A stretch of 64,000 bases of DNA, taken from NCBI RefSeq assembly GCF_000949385.2, contig NZ_JYKO02000001.1:886161-950160 (forward strand). The letters run 5' to 3'. Of this stretch, positions 54,932 to 64,000 are shown piece by piece; the stretch's first letter is position 1, and every line of letters begins with the position of its first letter. This DNA is from Pseudomonas sp. LFM046. Its GTDB lineage: Bacteria; Pseudomonadota; Gammaproteobacteria; Pseudomonadales; Pseudomonadaceae. The notes beneath the pieces were generated by a model that saw only the letters and a list, made by a program, of their open reading frames with translations, had not been told where the DNA came from and made no database searches. The position numbers and the translations under genes are program-made.

Positions 54932-57900
54932 AGATCCTCAGCCTGCGCCTGAAGAACCTCAATTCCCTGAAGGGCGAATGGAAGATCGACTTCACCGGCG
55001 AACCCTTTGCCGGCAACGGTCTGTTCGCCATTACCGGTCCCACCGGCGCCGGCAAGACCACCCTGCTGGACGCCATCTGCCTCGCCCTGTACCACCGCAC
55101 TCCGCGTATGGGCACGGTGTCGGCCAGCCTCAACGAACTGATGACCCGCCACACCGCCGACTGCCTCGCCGAGGTGGAGTTCGAGGTGAAGGGCGTGGCC
55201 TACCGCGCCTTCTGGAGTCAGCGCCGTGCCCGCGACAAGGTCGATGGCGGCCTGCAAGCGCCGAAGGTGGAGCTGGCGCGGGTGCTGGATGGCGAAATCC
55301 TCACCGACAAGATCAACGACAAGCTCCGACTCACCGAAAGCCTGACCGGCCTCGACTTCGACCGCTTCACCAAATCCATGCTACTGGCCCAGGGAGGCTT
55401 CGCCGCCTTCCTCGAAGCCAACGCCAACCAGCGCGCGGAACTGCTGGAGGAACTGACCGGCACCGAAATCTACGGGCTCATCTCTCAACGGGTGTTCGAA
55501 CGCACCCGCGAGGCGAAAGCCGGGCTGGACCAACTGCGGGCCCGCGCCGAAGGCGTGGAACTGCTGAGCGACGAGGCCCGTGCCGCCCTGCAACTGGAAG
55601 CCGACACCCTCGCCGGCGACGAGCGCCAGCTGCAAGCGCGGCAGTCGGACCTGCAACGCCAGCGCCAGTGGCGGGACGAGCTGGACAAGGCCCTGGCCCG
55701 CCAGCAGGTTGCTGAACAACAAGGTCAGGCAGCCCGTGCCGCCCTGGAGCAGGCACGACCGCAACTGGAGCGCCTGGCCGCCAGTGAACCGGCCAGCCAG
55801 TTGCTGCCCCTGCACCGAGACTGGCAACGGGCCCAGCAACAGCTGAACCAGGGTGAAAGCGATCTGCGGGTCACCCGCCATGACCTGCAGGCCGTGGCCG
55901 AACGCATCCTCGACCAGCTTTGGGAAGGTTCCCAGCGGGGCGAACAGTGGGTGCAGGCCCGCCAAAAGGCCCTGGACGGCCTCCAGGCCGAGCGTGAAGC
56001 CCTGCAACTGCGCCTGGCCGAACAACCCCAGCGGGCTCGCCTGGGCGAGCACCTTGGGGCCTGGAGGGCCGAATTCGAGGCACAGGCCGGGCGCCGTGAC
56101 GAAATGGTCGCGCTACAGAGCGCCCAGGCCGATCTGGCAAGGCAATCCGCCGAACTGGAACAGCGACTGGCCCAGGCCCGCCGGGCACTGGAGAGCGTCA
56201 GGATCGAGCAGAGCCAGGCCCGGCAAGGCGAGGCCGAAGCGCAGGCCCGCCTCGATGAATTGCTCGCCGGACAGGACGACGCTGCCATTCGCGCGCAATG
56301 GCAACAGTCGCTGGAACGCGGCGCTCAGCTGGAACGCCTGGAGCAGCTGTCCCAGCAGCGCCGCCAGTTGGCGGATCGGCAATCCCGCGCTCGCGAGCAA
56401 CTGCAACCCCTGCAGGACGAGCAGAAGACCCTGATGGAGCAGCGCGATGGCCTGCGCCGGCGCTTTGCCGAGTTGAAACAGCAGATCGCCGACAAGGAGA
56501 AACTGCTGGAGCAGGAGCAGCGCATCCAGCAGCTGGAGGCCTATCGCGCCGCCCTGCAGCCGGGCGAGGCGTGCCCCCTGTGCGGCTCCCACGAACACCC
56601 GGCCATTGCCGAATACCAGGCGCTCAACCTTTCCGCGACCCAGCAGGCCCTGCGGGACTGCAAGGCGGCCCAGGAAGACGTGCGCCAACAGGGCGACGCC
56701 TTGAACAGCCGTCTGGCGACTCTGGAGGCGCAGATCACTCAGCTCAACGAGTCCCTGCAAGGCGGCGAGGCCGAGCAGCGTGAGTACGTCGAGCAGTGGC
56801 GCCAGCTGTGCCAGGTCCTCGAGCTGCAACTGCCGGATCTGGCCGCACTGCAGGCCGAGCGGCAGGGGCACAGCGAGCGATTGCAGGCGCTGCAAGACCG
56901 ACTGGCGCGGCTGGATCAGCTGAAAACCGCCCAGGCCGCTGCCCGCGACCTGCGTCAGCGGCTGGACAAGTCGCTACAGGACAGCGGCAGCCAGCTCGCC
57001 CTGCTGGAGAAGGACCAGGCCAGTCTGGGCCATCAGCAACAGGCCGGCGCCCAGCGCCTGGAGCAACTGACACGCCAGCAGCAGGAGGGCCGCGATCGGC
57101 TGGCCGCCAGCCTGGCGCTCCTCGGTTACAGCCTGCCGGAGGCCGGGAATGCCTGGCTCGCCGAGCGCGAGGCGGAATGGCAGCAATGGCAGCAGGACCA
57201 GACCACCAGCCAGCAACTGGAAGGGCAACTGCGTGACCAGCAACACGCCCTCGGCATTGCCCGTGAGAAGGCCAGTCTCTGGCACGGGCGCTGGCAGGCT
57301 TCGGGCCATGGCGCGAAGGCGGCGCTGGCACGAGTGGACGATCCGCAAGTCGCGCTGGCGGCGGTAGGGGCAGAGCTGGACAGCGCCCAACAGCGGCTCA
57401 ACCAGTTGAAAGGCAGCGAGCAGAGCCAGGACCAGCGGGTGCAGGACGCCCGCCATCAGCTGCAACTGCAGTTGGATGCCTGGCGCCGGGGCCTGGCGGC
57501 CAGCCCATTCGCTGACGAACCGGCCTTCCTCGCCGCCGTGCTGGACGACACCGAACACGCCGCCCTCCAAGCGCTGCAACAGCGGCTCAATCGCGAACTG
57601 GGCGACGCCGAGGCCTTGCTGGCCGATGCCCGCGGCCAGGCTGAACGCTTGCAGGCGGAACCCGGGAGCGAACTGGATCGCGAGCAGCTCGACGCGCAAT
57701 GGCAGGCCCTTGGGGAACGCATGCGCGACCTGAGTCAGCGCCAGGGCGAAATCCGCGCCCAGCTCGCCGGGGACGAGCAACGCCGGCAGAGCCAGCAGGC
57801 CCTGTTCGCCGAGATCGCCCGCCAGGAGGCCGCGTGCGATCTCTGGCAGCGACTCAACGGGCTGGTGGGATCGGCCGACGGCGCCAAATACCGCAAGTTC

Positions 57901-58353
57901 GCCCAGGGCCTGACCCTGGACCATCTGGTGCACCTGGCCAACCGGCAATTGCAGCGACTCCACGGCCGCTACCAACTGGTCCGGCGCCAGGGCGGTGAGC
58001 TGGAGCTGGAAGTGGTGGATACCTGGCAGGCGGACGTCGCCCGCGATTGCAAGACACTCTCCGGCGGCGAGAGCTTCCTGGTCAGCCTGGCGCTGGCCCT
58101 GGCGCTGTCCGACCTGGTCAGCCACAAGACCAGCATCGACTCGTTGTTCCTCGACGAAGGCTTCGGCACCCTGGACGGCGAAACCCTGGAAGTCGCCCTC
58201 GATGCCCTGGATGCCCTGAACGCCAGCGGCAAGATGATCGGCGTGATCAGCCATGTCGAGGCGCTGAAGGAACGCATTCCGGTGCAGCTCAAGGTGCACA
58301 AGGGTGTGGGGATGGGTTACAGCCGGTTGGATGGGTGTTTCGCGGTCGGTTGA
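54928..58353 (+). CDS. sbcC: exonuclease subunit SbcC (Rad50-type SMC ATPase)
   Basis: A 1141-residue SMC-like ATPase. Walker [15 protein letters not shown] is near residue 36. Two very long Gln/Leu/Arg/Ala-rich coiled coils flank a zinc hook, Cys549-x-x-Cys552 (CPLC), used for dimerisation. The C-terminal head holds the ABC signature [20 protein letters not shown] and Walker [17 protein letters not shown]. Normal in length for the family. Co-translated with sbcD. Its stop is followed at once by REP-like copy B. Confidence 0.97.
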   Translation: MKILSLRLKNLNSLKGEWKIDFTGEPFAGNGLFAITGPTGAGKTTLLDAICLALYHRTPRMGTVSASLNELMTRHTADCLAEVEFEVKGVAYRAFWSQRRARDKVDGGLQAPKVELARVLDGEILTDKINDKLRLTESLTGLDFDRFTKSMLLAQGGFAAFLEANANQRAELLEELTGTEIYGLISQRVFERTREAKAGLDQLRARAEGVELLSDEARAALQLEADTLAGDERQLQARQSDLQRQRQWRDELDKALARQQVAEQQGQAARAALEQARPQLERLAASEPASQLLPLHRDWQRAQQQLNQGESDLRVTRHDLQAVAERILDQLWEGSQRGEQWVQARQKALDGLQAEREALQLRLAEQPQRARLGEHLGAWRAEFEAQAGRRDEMVALQSAQADLARQSAELEQRLAQARRALESVRIEQSQARQGEAEAQARLDELLAGQDDAAIRAQWQQSLERGAQLERLEQLSQQRRQLADRQSRAREQLQPLQDEQKTLMEQRDGLRRRFAELKQQIADKEKLLEQEQRIQQLEAYRAALQPGEACPLCGSHEHPAIAEYQALNLSATQQALRDCKAAQEDVRQQGDALNSRLATLEAQITQLNESLQGGEAEQREYVEQWRQLCQVLELQLPDLAALQAERQGHSERLQALQDRLARLDQLKTAQAAARDLRQRLDKSLQDSGSQLALLEKDQASLGHQQQAGAQRLEQLTRQQQEGRDRLAASLALLGYSLPEAGNAWLAEREAEWQQWQQDQTTSQQLEGQLRDQQHALGIAREKASLWHGRWQASGHGAKAALARVDDPQVALAAVGAELDSAQQRLNQLKGSEQSQDQRVQDARHQLQLQLDAWRRGLAASPFADEPAFLAAVLDDTEHAALQALQQRLNRELGDAEALLADARGQAERLQAEPGSELDREQLDAQWQALGERMRDLSQRQGEIRAQLAGDEQRRQSQQALFAEIARQEAACDLWQRLNGLVGSADGAKYRKFAQGLTLDHLVHLANRQLQRLHGRYQLVRRQGGELELEVVDTWQADVARDCKTLSGGESFLVSLALALALSDLVSHKTSIDSLFLDEGFGTLDGETLEVALDALDALNASGKMIGVISHVEALKERIPVQLKVHKGVGMGYSRLDGCFAVG

Positions 58354-58355
58354 GT

Positions 58356-58401
58356 GGGCAGACCTGCGGTCTGCTCAGCGATTGAAATCGCCCCCACAGG
58401 G
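58356..58401 (+). repeat. 46-bp REP-like element, copy B
   Basis: Fills nearly the entire 48-bp gap between convergent sbcC and rlmF. It has a hairpin GCAGACC-TGC-GGTCTGC and, relative to copy A at 36535-36580, differs at 4 of 46 bases. Two of those (G to A, C to T) sit opposite each other in the stem and keep pairing. The second hairpin of copy A is broken here. Confidence 0.85.
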
Positions 58402-59394
58402 TCATTTCCAGCGCGCTTTGCGCCAGGCTTCTCGCTTCTCGGCATCAAGGAAGGTCCAGGCCACGAAGCGGCTCTGCTTCTGGCCCTGCGCCATTTCCAG
58501 TACGCGGATTTCCACGGCGTCGCTGCGGCGCAGGCGGGCTTCCATGCCGGGGACGTTGCCGCCCTTGGAGACCAGGCTGCTGAACCAGAGCACCTGATCC
58601 TTGAACTGCACGCTCTCGTCCACCATGCGCTGCAGAAAGCCCACTTCGCCGCCTTCGCACCAGAGTTCGGCACCCTGGCCGCCGAAGTTCAGCACCGGCA
58701 ACTTGCGCTTGGGGTCGAGCTTGCCGAGGTTCTTCCACTTGCGCCGGCTGCCACTGGTGGCTTCTTCCAACGAGCTGTGGAAGGGCGGGTTGCACAGGGT
58801 CAGGTCGAAGCGCTCACCGGGGGCGATCAGGCCCTTGAAGATGTTCCGTGGAGCCGGTTGCTGGCGTAGCTCGATGGCGCTCGCCAACTGATTGGACTGG
58901 ACGATGGCGCGGGCTGAGCCGAGGGCCGTGCCGTCGATATCGGCGCCGGTGAAGTGCCAGCCGTATTCACTATGGCCGATCAGCGGGTAGATGCAGTTGG
59001 CGCCCACGCCGATATCCAGCGCCTGAATGCCCGTGCCGCGCGGGATCGCTCCATCGTTGTCTTCCGCCAGCAGATCCGCCAGGCCGTGCAGGTAGTCGGC
59101 GCGACCGGGGATGGGCGGGCAGAGGTAGCCGGCGGGAATGTCCCAGTGGCGAATGCCGTAGAACTGCCGCAGCAGGGCGCGGTTGAACACCTTCACCGCC
59201 TCTGGGTCGGCGAAGTCGATGCTTTCCTTGCCGTAGGGGTTGGTGATGACAAAGCGCGCCAGCTCCGGGCTGCCCTGGATCAGCCGGGGAAAGTCGTAGC
59301 GGCCCTGATGGCGGTTACGCGGGTGCAGCTGGCCCTTGGCAGGGGCAGTCGGCTTGGCGGCGGCGGGGCGAGGGCGCTTGGGTGGTTGCGGCAT
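58402..59394 (-). CDS. rlmF: 23S rRNA (adenine-1618-N6)-methyltransferase RlmF
   Basis: A 330-residue SAM-dependent methyltransferase. A basic, Pro/Lys/Ala-rich N-terminal tail (1-30) precedes the catalytic domain with SAM motif [13 protein letters not shown] (127-138) and the adenine-N6 signature NPPF (202-205). RlmF (YbiN) methylates A1618 of 23S rRNA in E. coli. Its stop codon abuts REP-like copy B. Confidence 0.95.
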   Translation of the reverse strand: MPQPPKRPRPAAAKPTAPAKGQLHPRNRHQGRYDFPRLIQGSPELARFVITNPYGKESIDFADPEAVKVFNRALLRQFYGIRHWDIPAGYLCPPIPGRADYLHGLADLLAEDNDGAIPRGTGIQALDIGVGANCIYPLIGHSEYGWHFTGADIDGTALGSARAIVQSNQLASAIELRQQPAPRNIFKGLIAPGERFDLTLCNPPFHSSLEEATSGSRRKWKNLGKLDPKRKLPVLNFGGQGAELWCEGGEVGFLQRMVDESVQFKDQVLWFSSLVSKGGNVPGMEARLRRSDAVEIRVLEMAQGQKQSRFVAWTFLDAEKREAWRKARWK

Positions 59395-59450
59395 GGTGGC
59401 GGTGTCGGCAGGGGGAAACGCGGAATTTTCCCACAGGCGGGGACCTCACG

Positions 59451-60011
59451 TCAGGTGACATGAAGGGCGCGGCCGAGGTAGTCGAAGAACAGGCAGTAGG
59501 CCGCGATGGGCAGTGGCAAACCCAGCAGGGTGCCGATGAGGTAGTGGCGAAAGCGCACACCACTCAGGCTGAGGGCGTAGTTGAGCGCCGGCACGGTCTG
59601 GAAAATCACCCGTAGCAGAGTGATGACGGCCACCGGTCGCTGGTCGAGGTGGGTGATGATGCGTTGCGCCAGGCGGTTGTCCAGTTCGCGCAGGGCGTTG
59701 CCGCCCAGCAGGCGAATCAGGGCGAAGGTGGAACAGCAGGAAAAGGTGGCTGCCAGGTAGGTGGCCAGACCGCCCCAGACGCGGCCCAGGGCCAGGACGG
59801 CCGCGGCAAGGAAGATCCAGCCGGGAATCTGGATCAGGTTGCCCAGGGCGAACAGCAGGGAAAAGAGCACCAGGCCCCAGCCCTTGTTGGCCAGCAGGGT
59901 GTCGTGGAGGTACTGCAGGCTCAGGTGTTCCCGCAGCCCGCTGAGCTGGAACGCCGCCAGCAGCAGGCCGAGAAACAGGGCGACCAGCAGCAGACGGCGG
60001 TAAGTGGTCAT
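59451..60011 (-). CDS. TVP38/TMEM64 (VTT-domain) inner membrane protein
   Basis: A 186-residue membrane protein with four to five hydrophobic segments and the VTT-domain core: LGNLIQIPGWIFLAAAVLALGRVWGGLATYLAATFSCCSTF, then LGGNALRE and TVPALNYALSLSGVRFRHYLIGTLLGL with the family Pro/Asn/Gly pattern. DedA/VTT proteins include lipid scramblases and flippases, so lipid transport is conceivable. Lies 34 bp downstream of the SLC13 permease gene in the same direction. Confidence 0.88.
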   Translation of the reverse strand: MTTYRRLLLVALFLGLLLAAFQLSGLREHLSLQYLHDTLLANKGWGLVLFSLLFALGNLIQIPGWIFLAAAVLALGRVWGGLATYLAATFSCCSTFALIRLLGGNALRELDNRLAQRIITHLDQRPVAVITLLRVIFQTVPALNYALSLSGVRFRHYLIGTLLGLPLPIAAYCLFFDYLGRALHVT

Positions 60012-60045
60012 GGCGCGTGCTCCGGCATTTCCCTTTGATTGAAGC

Positions 60046-61875
60046 TCAGAGCGGAAACACCAGCGGCACCATGAACACGCTGACGATCATCACCAGCAGG
60101 GTGAAGGGCACGCCCACTTTCACGAAATCGCCGAAACGGTACTGGCCAGGGCCCAGCACCAGGGTGTTCACCGGCGACGAAATCGGGGTCATGAAGGCAG
60201 CCGAGGCGGCCAGGGCAACGATCATGGCGAAGGGGTAGGGTGACATTCCCAGTTGCTGAGCGGTGCCGATGGCCACCGGAGCCATGAGCACGGCGGTGGC
60301 GGTGTTGGAGATGAACAGGCCGATCAGTGCGGTGACGACGAACAGGCTGGCGAGCATGGCGTAGGGCCCGGCATTGCCGAGCACGGCCACCAACCCTTTT
60401 ACCGCGAGGTCGATGCCGCCGGTCTGCTGCAGGGCGTGGGCGAAGGGCAGCATGCCGACGATGAGGATCAGGGTGGGCCAGTGGATGGCCCGGTAGGCGC
60501 TGTCCAGGTCGATGCAGCGGAAGGCGCCCATCAGCAGGCAGCCGATCAGCGCCGCCATCACGTTGGGCACCAGGCCGCTGACCATCAGGATGATCATCAC
60601 CGCCAGGCTGAGCAGGGCGTAGGGCGCCTTGCGCGCGGTGGGGGCCACTTCGTCCACCTCGGCGGGCAGGCTCAGCACCAGGAAATCGCGGCCCTGGCCC
60701 TGCAGTTGGTGGATGGCCTTCCATTCGCCGGCCACCAGCAGGGTGTCGGAGGATTTGAGCTTTTCATCCACCAGCACGCCTTCCAGGGCCTCGCCGCGGC
60801 GACGCAGGCCGACCACGTTGAGCTTGTGGCGGGAACGGAAGCCGAGCTCCTGGATGGTCTTGCCCGGTAGCAGGGATTCCGGCGGCAGCGCCACTTCGGC
60901 CAGCCCCAACTGGTGGGCGTGCAGGCTGTAGTACGAGTCAGCCAGGGGCTGGGGCTCCAGCCCTAGTTCGTCAAAGGCACCGAGCAGTCCGATCGCCGGA
61001 CTGACCAGGTCCACCAGCAGCACGTCGTCAGGTTCCAGCAGGGTGTTGCCGGTGGCCATCAACAGCAGGGTGCGAAAGCGTCGCTGGCGCTCGACGGCGA
61101 TCACGTTGATGCCGTACTGCGAGCGCAGTTCCAGCTCGTCGAGGGTCTGCCGGGCAAGGCGCGAGTCGGCGCGTACCTTGAGGCGCCGTTCGCGATCGTC
61201 GAGACGGTAGGCCGCGGCCAGGTCCGCCAGGGTCAGGCGCGGGGCGGTATCCGCGTCGTCGGCGTTGCGGGGCGTCAGCCAATGGCGGGTCAACAGCATG
61301 TAGACGATGCCCATGGCCAGGATTGCCAGGCCCACGGGCGTGAGGCTGAAGAAGCCGAAGCCGTCGAGGCCCGCGCGGCGCAGTTCGCTGTGCACCACCA
61401 GGTTGGGGGCGGTGGCCACCAGGGTGAGCATGCCGCTGATCAGGCCGGCGAAGGCCAGGGGCATCATCAGGCGCGCCGGGGGGATCTTCAGCCGCGCCGC
61501 CACGCCCAGGGCGACCGGAATGAAGATGGCCACCACGCCCGTGGAGCTCATCACCGAGCCGAGGCCGGCGGCAGCCAGCATCAGCAGCACCAGCAGGCGC
61601 GTCTCGCTGCTGCCGGCCCGTGCGACCAGCCAGTCGCCCAGGTGGTAGGCGATACCGGTGCGCACCAGGCCGTCGCCGATGACGAAGAGGGCGGCAATCA
61701 GCACCACGCTGGGGTCGCTGAAGCCGGACAGGGTTTCGCTGATGTCGAGTACGCCGGTGAGCGGCAGGGCCACCATCACCAGCAGGGCAACCACGTCCAT
61801 GCGTGGCTTGTTGAGAACGAACAGGGTGATGGCGGCCAGCAGCAGGGCCAGGACCCAGAGCAGTTCGTGGTTCAA
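60046..61875 (-). CDS. SLC13/DASS-family permease with two TrkA-C (RCK_C) domains
   Basis: A 609-residue transporter. Hydrophobic segments occupy about 1-195 and 395-609. Between them lie two tandem TrkA-C-like cytosolic domains (LDELELRSQYGINVIAVERQ and IQELGFRSRHKLNVVGLRRRG), with a similar start in each repeat. Proteins of this layout are annotated as sodium-coupled anion permeases (sulfate, dicarboxylate) or citrate carriers; the substrate cannot be told. Likely co-transcribed with the downstream VTT-domain gene. Confidence 0.88.
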   Translation of the reverse strand: MNHELLWVLALLLAAITLFVLNKPRMDVVALLVMVALPLTGVLDISETLSGFSDPSVVLIAALFVIGDGLVRTGIAYHLGDWLVARAGSSETRLLVLLMLAAAGLGSVMSSTGVVAIFIPVALGVAARLKIPPARLMMPLAFAGLISGMLTLVATAPNLVVHSELRRAGLDGFGFFSLTPVGLAILAMGIVYMLLTRHWLTPRNADDADTAPRLTLADLAAAYRLDDRERRLKVRADSRLARQTLDELELRSQYGINVIAVERQRRFRTLLLMATGNTLLEPDDVLLVDLVSPAIGLLGAFDELGLEPQPLADSYYSLHAHQLGLAEVALPPESLLPGKTIQELGFRSRHKLNVVGLRRRGEALEGVLVDEKLKSSDTLLVAGEWKAIHQLQGQGRDFLVLSLPAEVDEVAPTARKAPYALLSLAVMIILMVSGLVPNVMAALIGCLLMGAFRCIDLDSAYRAIHWPTLILIVGMLPFAHALQQTGGIDLAVKGLVAVLGNAGPYAMLASLFVVTALIGLFISNTATAVLMAPVAIGTAQQLGMSPYPFAMIVALAASAAFMTPISSPVNTLVLGPGQYRFGDFVKVGVPFTLLVMIVSVFMVPLVFPL

Positions 61876-61911
61876 GCGTGACTCCCAGTTCCTTGCGGGG
61901 GCAGCAGGTTC

Positions 61912-62208
61912 TCAGGGATAGCCGAGCACGGCCTTGATCTGATGCAGGTTAGCGGCGATCCAGCGCTTGTCGATGGCACCCCAGTCGCGGATCACATAGT
62001 GCCCGGCGTTGTTGCGCTCGCCTTCGGTCTGCTCGAAGTGGCAGTCGATATCCAGCTCGCCCAGGGCCAGCAGGGTGTCCTGCGCGGTGCGGCGGGGCAT
62101 GCCGGTGGCGTCCATGATGGCTGGCACGCTGGTGGCTTCGCCGCTGTCGATCAGCCAGGCGACGTACAGGCGGCGGTAGAAGCTGGTCTTGGTCTTGCTG
62201 GTTTCCAT
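61912..62208 (-). CDS. small winged-helix DNA-binding protein
   Basis: A 98-residue protein with a readable helix-turn-helix: SVPAIMDATGMPRRTAQDTLLALGEL (about 27-52) followed by a wing and HYVIRDWGAIDKRWIAANLHQI. The start at 62208 (METSKTKTSFYRRLYVAWLID) has a GGACCTCCC-side ribosome binding site AGGACCTCC on the minus strand. Homologues are small uncharacterised DNA-binding proteins in Pseudomonas; target genes unknown. Lies 17 bp after the SRPBCC-like gene. Confidence 0.8.
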   Translation of the reverse strand: METSKTKTSFYRRLYVAWLIDSGEATSVPAIMDATGMPRRTAQDTLLALGELDIDCHFEQTEGERNNAGHYVIRDWGAIDKRWIAANLHQIKAVLGYP

Positions 62209-62225
62209 GGGAGGTCCTTGTCGTT

Positions 62226-62675
62226 TCAGGAAGCGCGGCGGCGCAGGGTGCGATGGCGGCCGCTGAAGAACAGGAGCAGGAAGACTTTCACCGCCCGGTT
62301 GCCGAACAGGGGCTCCACGGTCAGGCGATCCACTATCCGCGTGCCGCCGCTCACGGCATGCAGGTTGCGCTCGTGGCGCCACAGGCGCATGCCGGTCATC
62401 GGGGATTCCTCGATGAAGCCGATACCTGGGGTGAGCGCTTGCAGCGTCAGGCGCGAGGTGCCCAGCGGCAGGCAGCCGAAGAGCCAGAGCCAACTGGTGA
62501 ACAGCGGTCGTCCGGGCGCGAAGCTGAAGTCTTCCAGGCTACGAATGTCGCGTGGAATGCTCATCCACAGCCAGGGGCGCATTTCCTCGCGCAGGTAATC
62601 GACATGGGTGATCCATGCCCAGGCCCGTTCCGGGGAGACGGGGAGGGTGGATTCGAATTCGAGGGTGATCGGCAT
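62226..62675 (-). CDS. SRPBCC (START-like) family protein
   Basis: A 149-residue protein with the SRPBCC hot-dog-helix layout: ITLEFESTLPVSPERAWAWITHVDYL at the start, beta strands LFTSWLWLFGCLPLGTSRLTLQAL and THRIVDRLTVEPLFGN-like region near the end. It ends in a hydrophobic and very basic tail (VFLLLFFSGRHRTLRRRAS). Possibly a ligand- or lipid-binding protein; no precise role. I set the start at 62675 rather than 62699, where the family N-terminus MPITLEFEST begins. Confidence 0.75.
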   Translation of the reverse strand: MPITLEFESTLPVSPERAWAWITHVDYLREEMRPWLWMSIPRDIRSLEDFSFAPGRPLFTSWLWLFGCLPLGTSRLTLQALTPGIGFIEESPMTGMRLWRHERNLHAVSGGTRIVDRLTVEPLFGNRAVKVFLLLFFSGRHRTLRRRAS

Positions 62676-62697
62676 GTCTTCACGTCCCTGCAAAGAC

Positions 62698-62719
62698 AAG
62701 GCCCGCAGTTGCGGGCCTT
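62698..62719. terminator. terminator between valS and the SRPBCC gene
   Basis: AAGGCCCGC, loop AGTT, GCGGGCCTT. The valS stop is a few bases away on the right, so it terminates the leftward valS transcript, although the T tract is short. Confidence 0.6.
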
Positions 62720-62729
62720 GTGGAGGAGG

Positions 62730-64000
62730 TTACAGGCTGGCGATTCGGCCGCGCTGTTCGGTCAGGTTGGCCAGGGCCTGTTCGGCCTCGGCCAGCTTGG
62801 CGCGCTCCTTCTCGATCACGTCGGCCGGCGCCTTGGCGACGAAGCCTTCGTTGGAGAGCTTGCCGCCAACGCGTTTCACCTCACCGTCCAGACGCTGGAT
62901 TTCCTTGTCCAGGCGGGCGAGTTCGGCGTCCTTGTCGATCAGGCCGGCCATGGGCACCAGCACCTGCATGTCACCCACCAGGGCAGTGGCGGACATGGGG
63001 GCTTCGTCGCCCGCGGCCAGGATGCGGATGCTTTCCAGCTTGGCCAGCTTCTTCAACAGCGGCTCGTTGTCGGCCAGGCGACGACGGTCTTCGTCGTTGG
63101 CGTTGGCGAGCAGGATGTCGATGCGCTTGGCCATGGAGATGTTCATCTCGCCACGGATCTGGCGCACGCCGAGCATCAGCGCCTTGACCCACTCGATGTC
63201 GCCTTCGGCGGCGGCGTCGATGCGAGCCTCGTTCGGAACCGGCCAGGGTTGCAGCATCAGGGTGTCGCCGTTCTTGCCGGCCTGGCCCTTGATGCGCTGC
63301 CAGATCTCTTCGGTGATGAAGGGCATGAAGGGGTGGGCGAGACGCAAGGCCACTTCCAGCACGCGGATCAGGGTGCGGCGGGTGCCACGCTGGCGCTCGA
63401 TGGAGGCGTTCTCGTCCCAGAGCACCGGCTTGACCAGCTCCAGGTACCAGGCGCAGTACTGGTCCCAGATGAACTCGTAGAGCGTCTGGGTGGCCAGGTC
63501 GAAGCGGAATTGGTCGAGGTGGCGGGCCACTTCGCCTTCGGTGCGTTGCAGCGCGGAGATGATCCAGCGGTCCACGGAGGACAGTTCCACCGGCTCGTCA
63601 TTCACGCCGCAGTCCTGGCCATCGGTGTTCTCGATGACGAAGTTGGCGGCGTTCCACAGCTTGTTGCAGAAGTTGCGGTAGCCCTCGACGCGGCCCATGT
63701 CGAACTTCACGTCGCGGCCGGTGGAGGCCAGCGAGCAGAAGGTAAAGCGCAGGGCGTCGGTGCCGTAGCTGTTGATGCCTTCGGGGAATTCCGCCTTGGT
63801 CTGCTTGGCGATCTTCTCGGCCAGCTTGGGCTGCATCATGCCGCTGGTGCGTTTTTCCAGCAGGGTTTCCAGGTCGATGCCGTCGACGATGTCCAGCGGG
63901 TCCAGGACGTTGCCCTTGGACTTCGACATCTTGTGGCCCTGGGAGTCGCGCACCAGGCCGTGGACGTAGACGGTCTTGAACGGAACCTGCGGGGTGCCGT
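62730..64000 (-). CDS. valS: valyl-tRNA synthetase, 3' part (C-terminal 423 residues)
   Basis: Class I aminoacyl-tRNA synthetase charging tRNA-Val; the 5' half lies beyond the right edge. The sequence begins at [16 protein letters not shown] and shows the [11 protein letters not shown]-binding motif. Then come the anticodon-binding helical domain ([19 protein letters not shown]) and the C-terminal coiled-coil arm ([46 protein letters not shown]) typical of ValRS. Frame is open to the end of the window. Confidence 0.97.
   Translation of the reverse strand, partial: GTPQVPFKTVYVHGLVRDSQGHKMSKSKGNVLDPLDIVDGIDLETLLEKRTSGMMQPKLAEKIAKQTKAEFPEGINSYGTDALRFTFCSLASTGRDVKFDMGRVEGYRNFCNKLWNAANFVIENTDGQDCGVNDEPVELSSVDRWIISALQRTEGEVARHLDQFRFDLATQTLYEFIWDQYCAWYLELVKPVLWDENASIERQRGTRRTLIRVLEVALRLAHPFMPFITEEIWQRIKGQAGKNGDTLMLQPWPVPNEARIDAAAEGDIEWVKALMLGVRQIRGEMNISMAKRIDILLANANDEDRRRLADNEPLLKKLAKLESIRILAAGDEAPMSATALVGDMQVLVPMAGLIDKDAELARLDKEIQRLDGEVKRVGGKLSNEGFVAKAPADVIEKERAKLAEAEQALANLTEQRGRIASL

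Noticed and set aside
54928-58353. Long Gln/Arg/Leu-rich repeats in SbcC as tandem repeats or low-complexity insertions
   Set aside because: They are the coiled-coil arms expected in a Rad50/SbcC protein on either side of the CPLC zinc hook, and the total length is normal.

Overview
The window is chromosomal DNA from a GC-rich gammaproteobacterium, almost certainly a Pseudomonas of the P. aeruginosa / P. resinovorans side of the genus. The evidence is protein similarity (LpxC, DauA, MurD and FtsI match what I remember of P. aeruginosa proteins nearly residue for residue) and gene order. From the acyl-CoA dehydrogenase at the left edge to ampG at about 44.6 kb, the order follows the PAO1 block I remember as PA4435 to PA4393. 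No insertion sequence, prophage, integrase, tRNA, CRISPR array or obviously foreign segment was seen. Genes are tightly packed, often with 1-8 base overlaps, and most convergent gene pairs are separated by a short bidirectional terminator.

Layout. (1) 0-10.5 kb: end of an acyl-CoA dehydrogenase, an aldo-keto reductase, rplM-rpsI, the cytochrome bc1 operon petABC, sspAB, and a leftward envelope cluster (penicillin-binding protein activator LpoA, YraN, SIS-domain isomerase GmhA/DiaA, BON lipoprotein). (2) 10.6-29.9 kb: rsmI, the RNase P RNA gene rnpB, then the complete division and cell wall cluster mraZ-rsmH-ftsL-ftsI-murE-murF-mraY-murD-ftsW-murG-murC-ddlB-ftsQ-ftsA-ftsZ-lpxC, all rightward. 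It supplies every cytoplasmic step from UDP-MurNAc to lipid II, the septal synthase pair FtsW/FtsI, the divisome core FtsL/Q/A/Z and the first committed step of lipid A. A sigma70-like promoter and a 10-bp-phased row of MraZ boxes precede mraZ. (3) 30-45 kb: dciA, secA, argJ, a GST, a Nudix-ThiE fusion, a PduO-type cobalamin adenosyltransferase, an orphan sensor kinase, a panE-like ketopantoate reductase, a response regulator with a degenerate GGDEF domain, yajQ, a small MscS channel, ampG and an alkyltransferase-like protein.

(4) 45-64 kb: a different mosaic. It holds a DUF481 outer membrane protein, the D-arginine catabolic operon dauBAR, an NTF2-like protein, a GIY-YIG protein, a second GST, nucleoid protein YejK/NdpA, a membrane-anchored TAXI-type binding protein, sbcDC, rlmF, a TVP38-family membrane protein, an SLC13 permease, two small proteins and the 3' part of valS.

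I found no wholly new biological system. The less ordinary signals are mostly non-coding. Two copies of a 46-bp REP-like element sit at convergent gene ends, and their hairpin stem shows a compensatory base change. A second palindromic repeat family occurs near 49.2 and 51.1 kb. There is a 17-bp direct repeat with 30-bp period upstream of rplM, hairpins before petA and after argJ, and palindromes before dauB. Among proteins, DauA has Leu at position 48 where I recall His in P. aeruginosa, and the response regulator has DDNQF in place of GGDEF.
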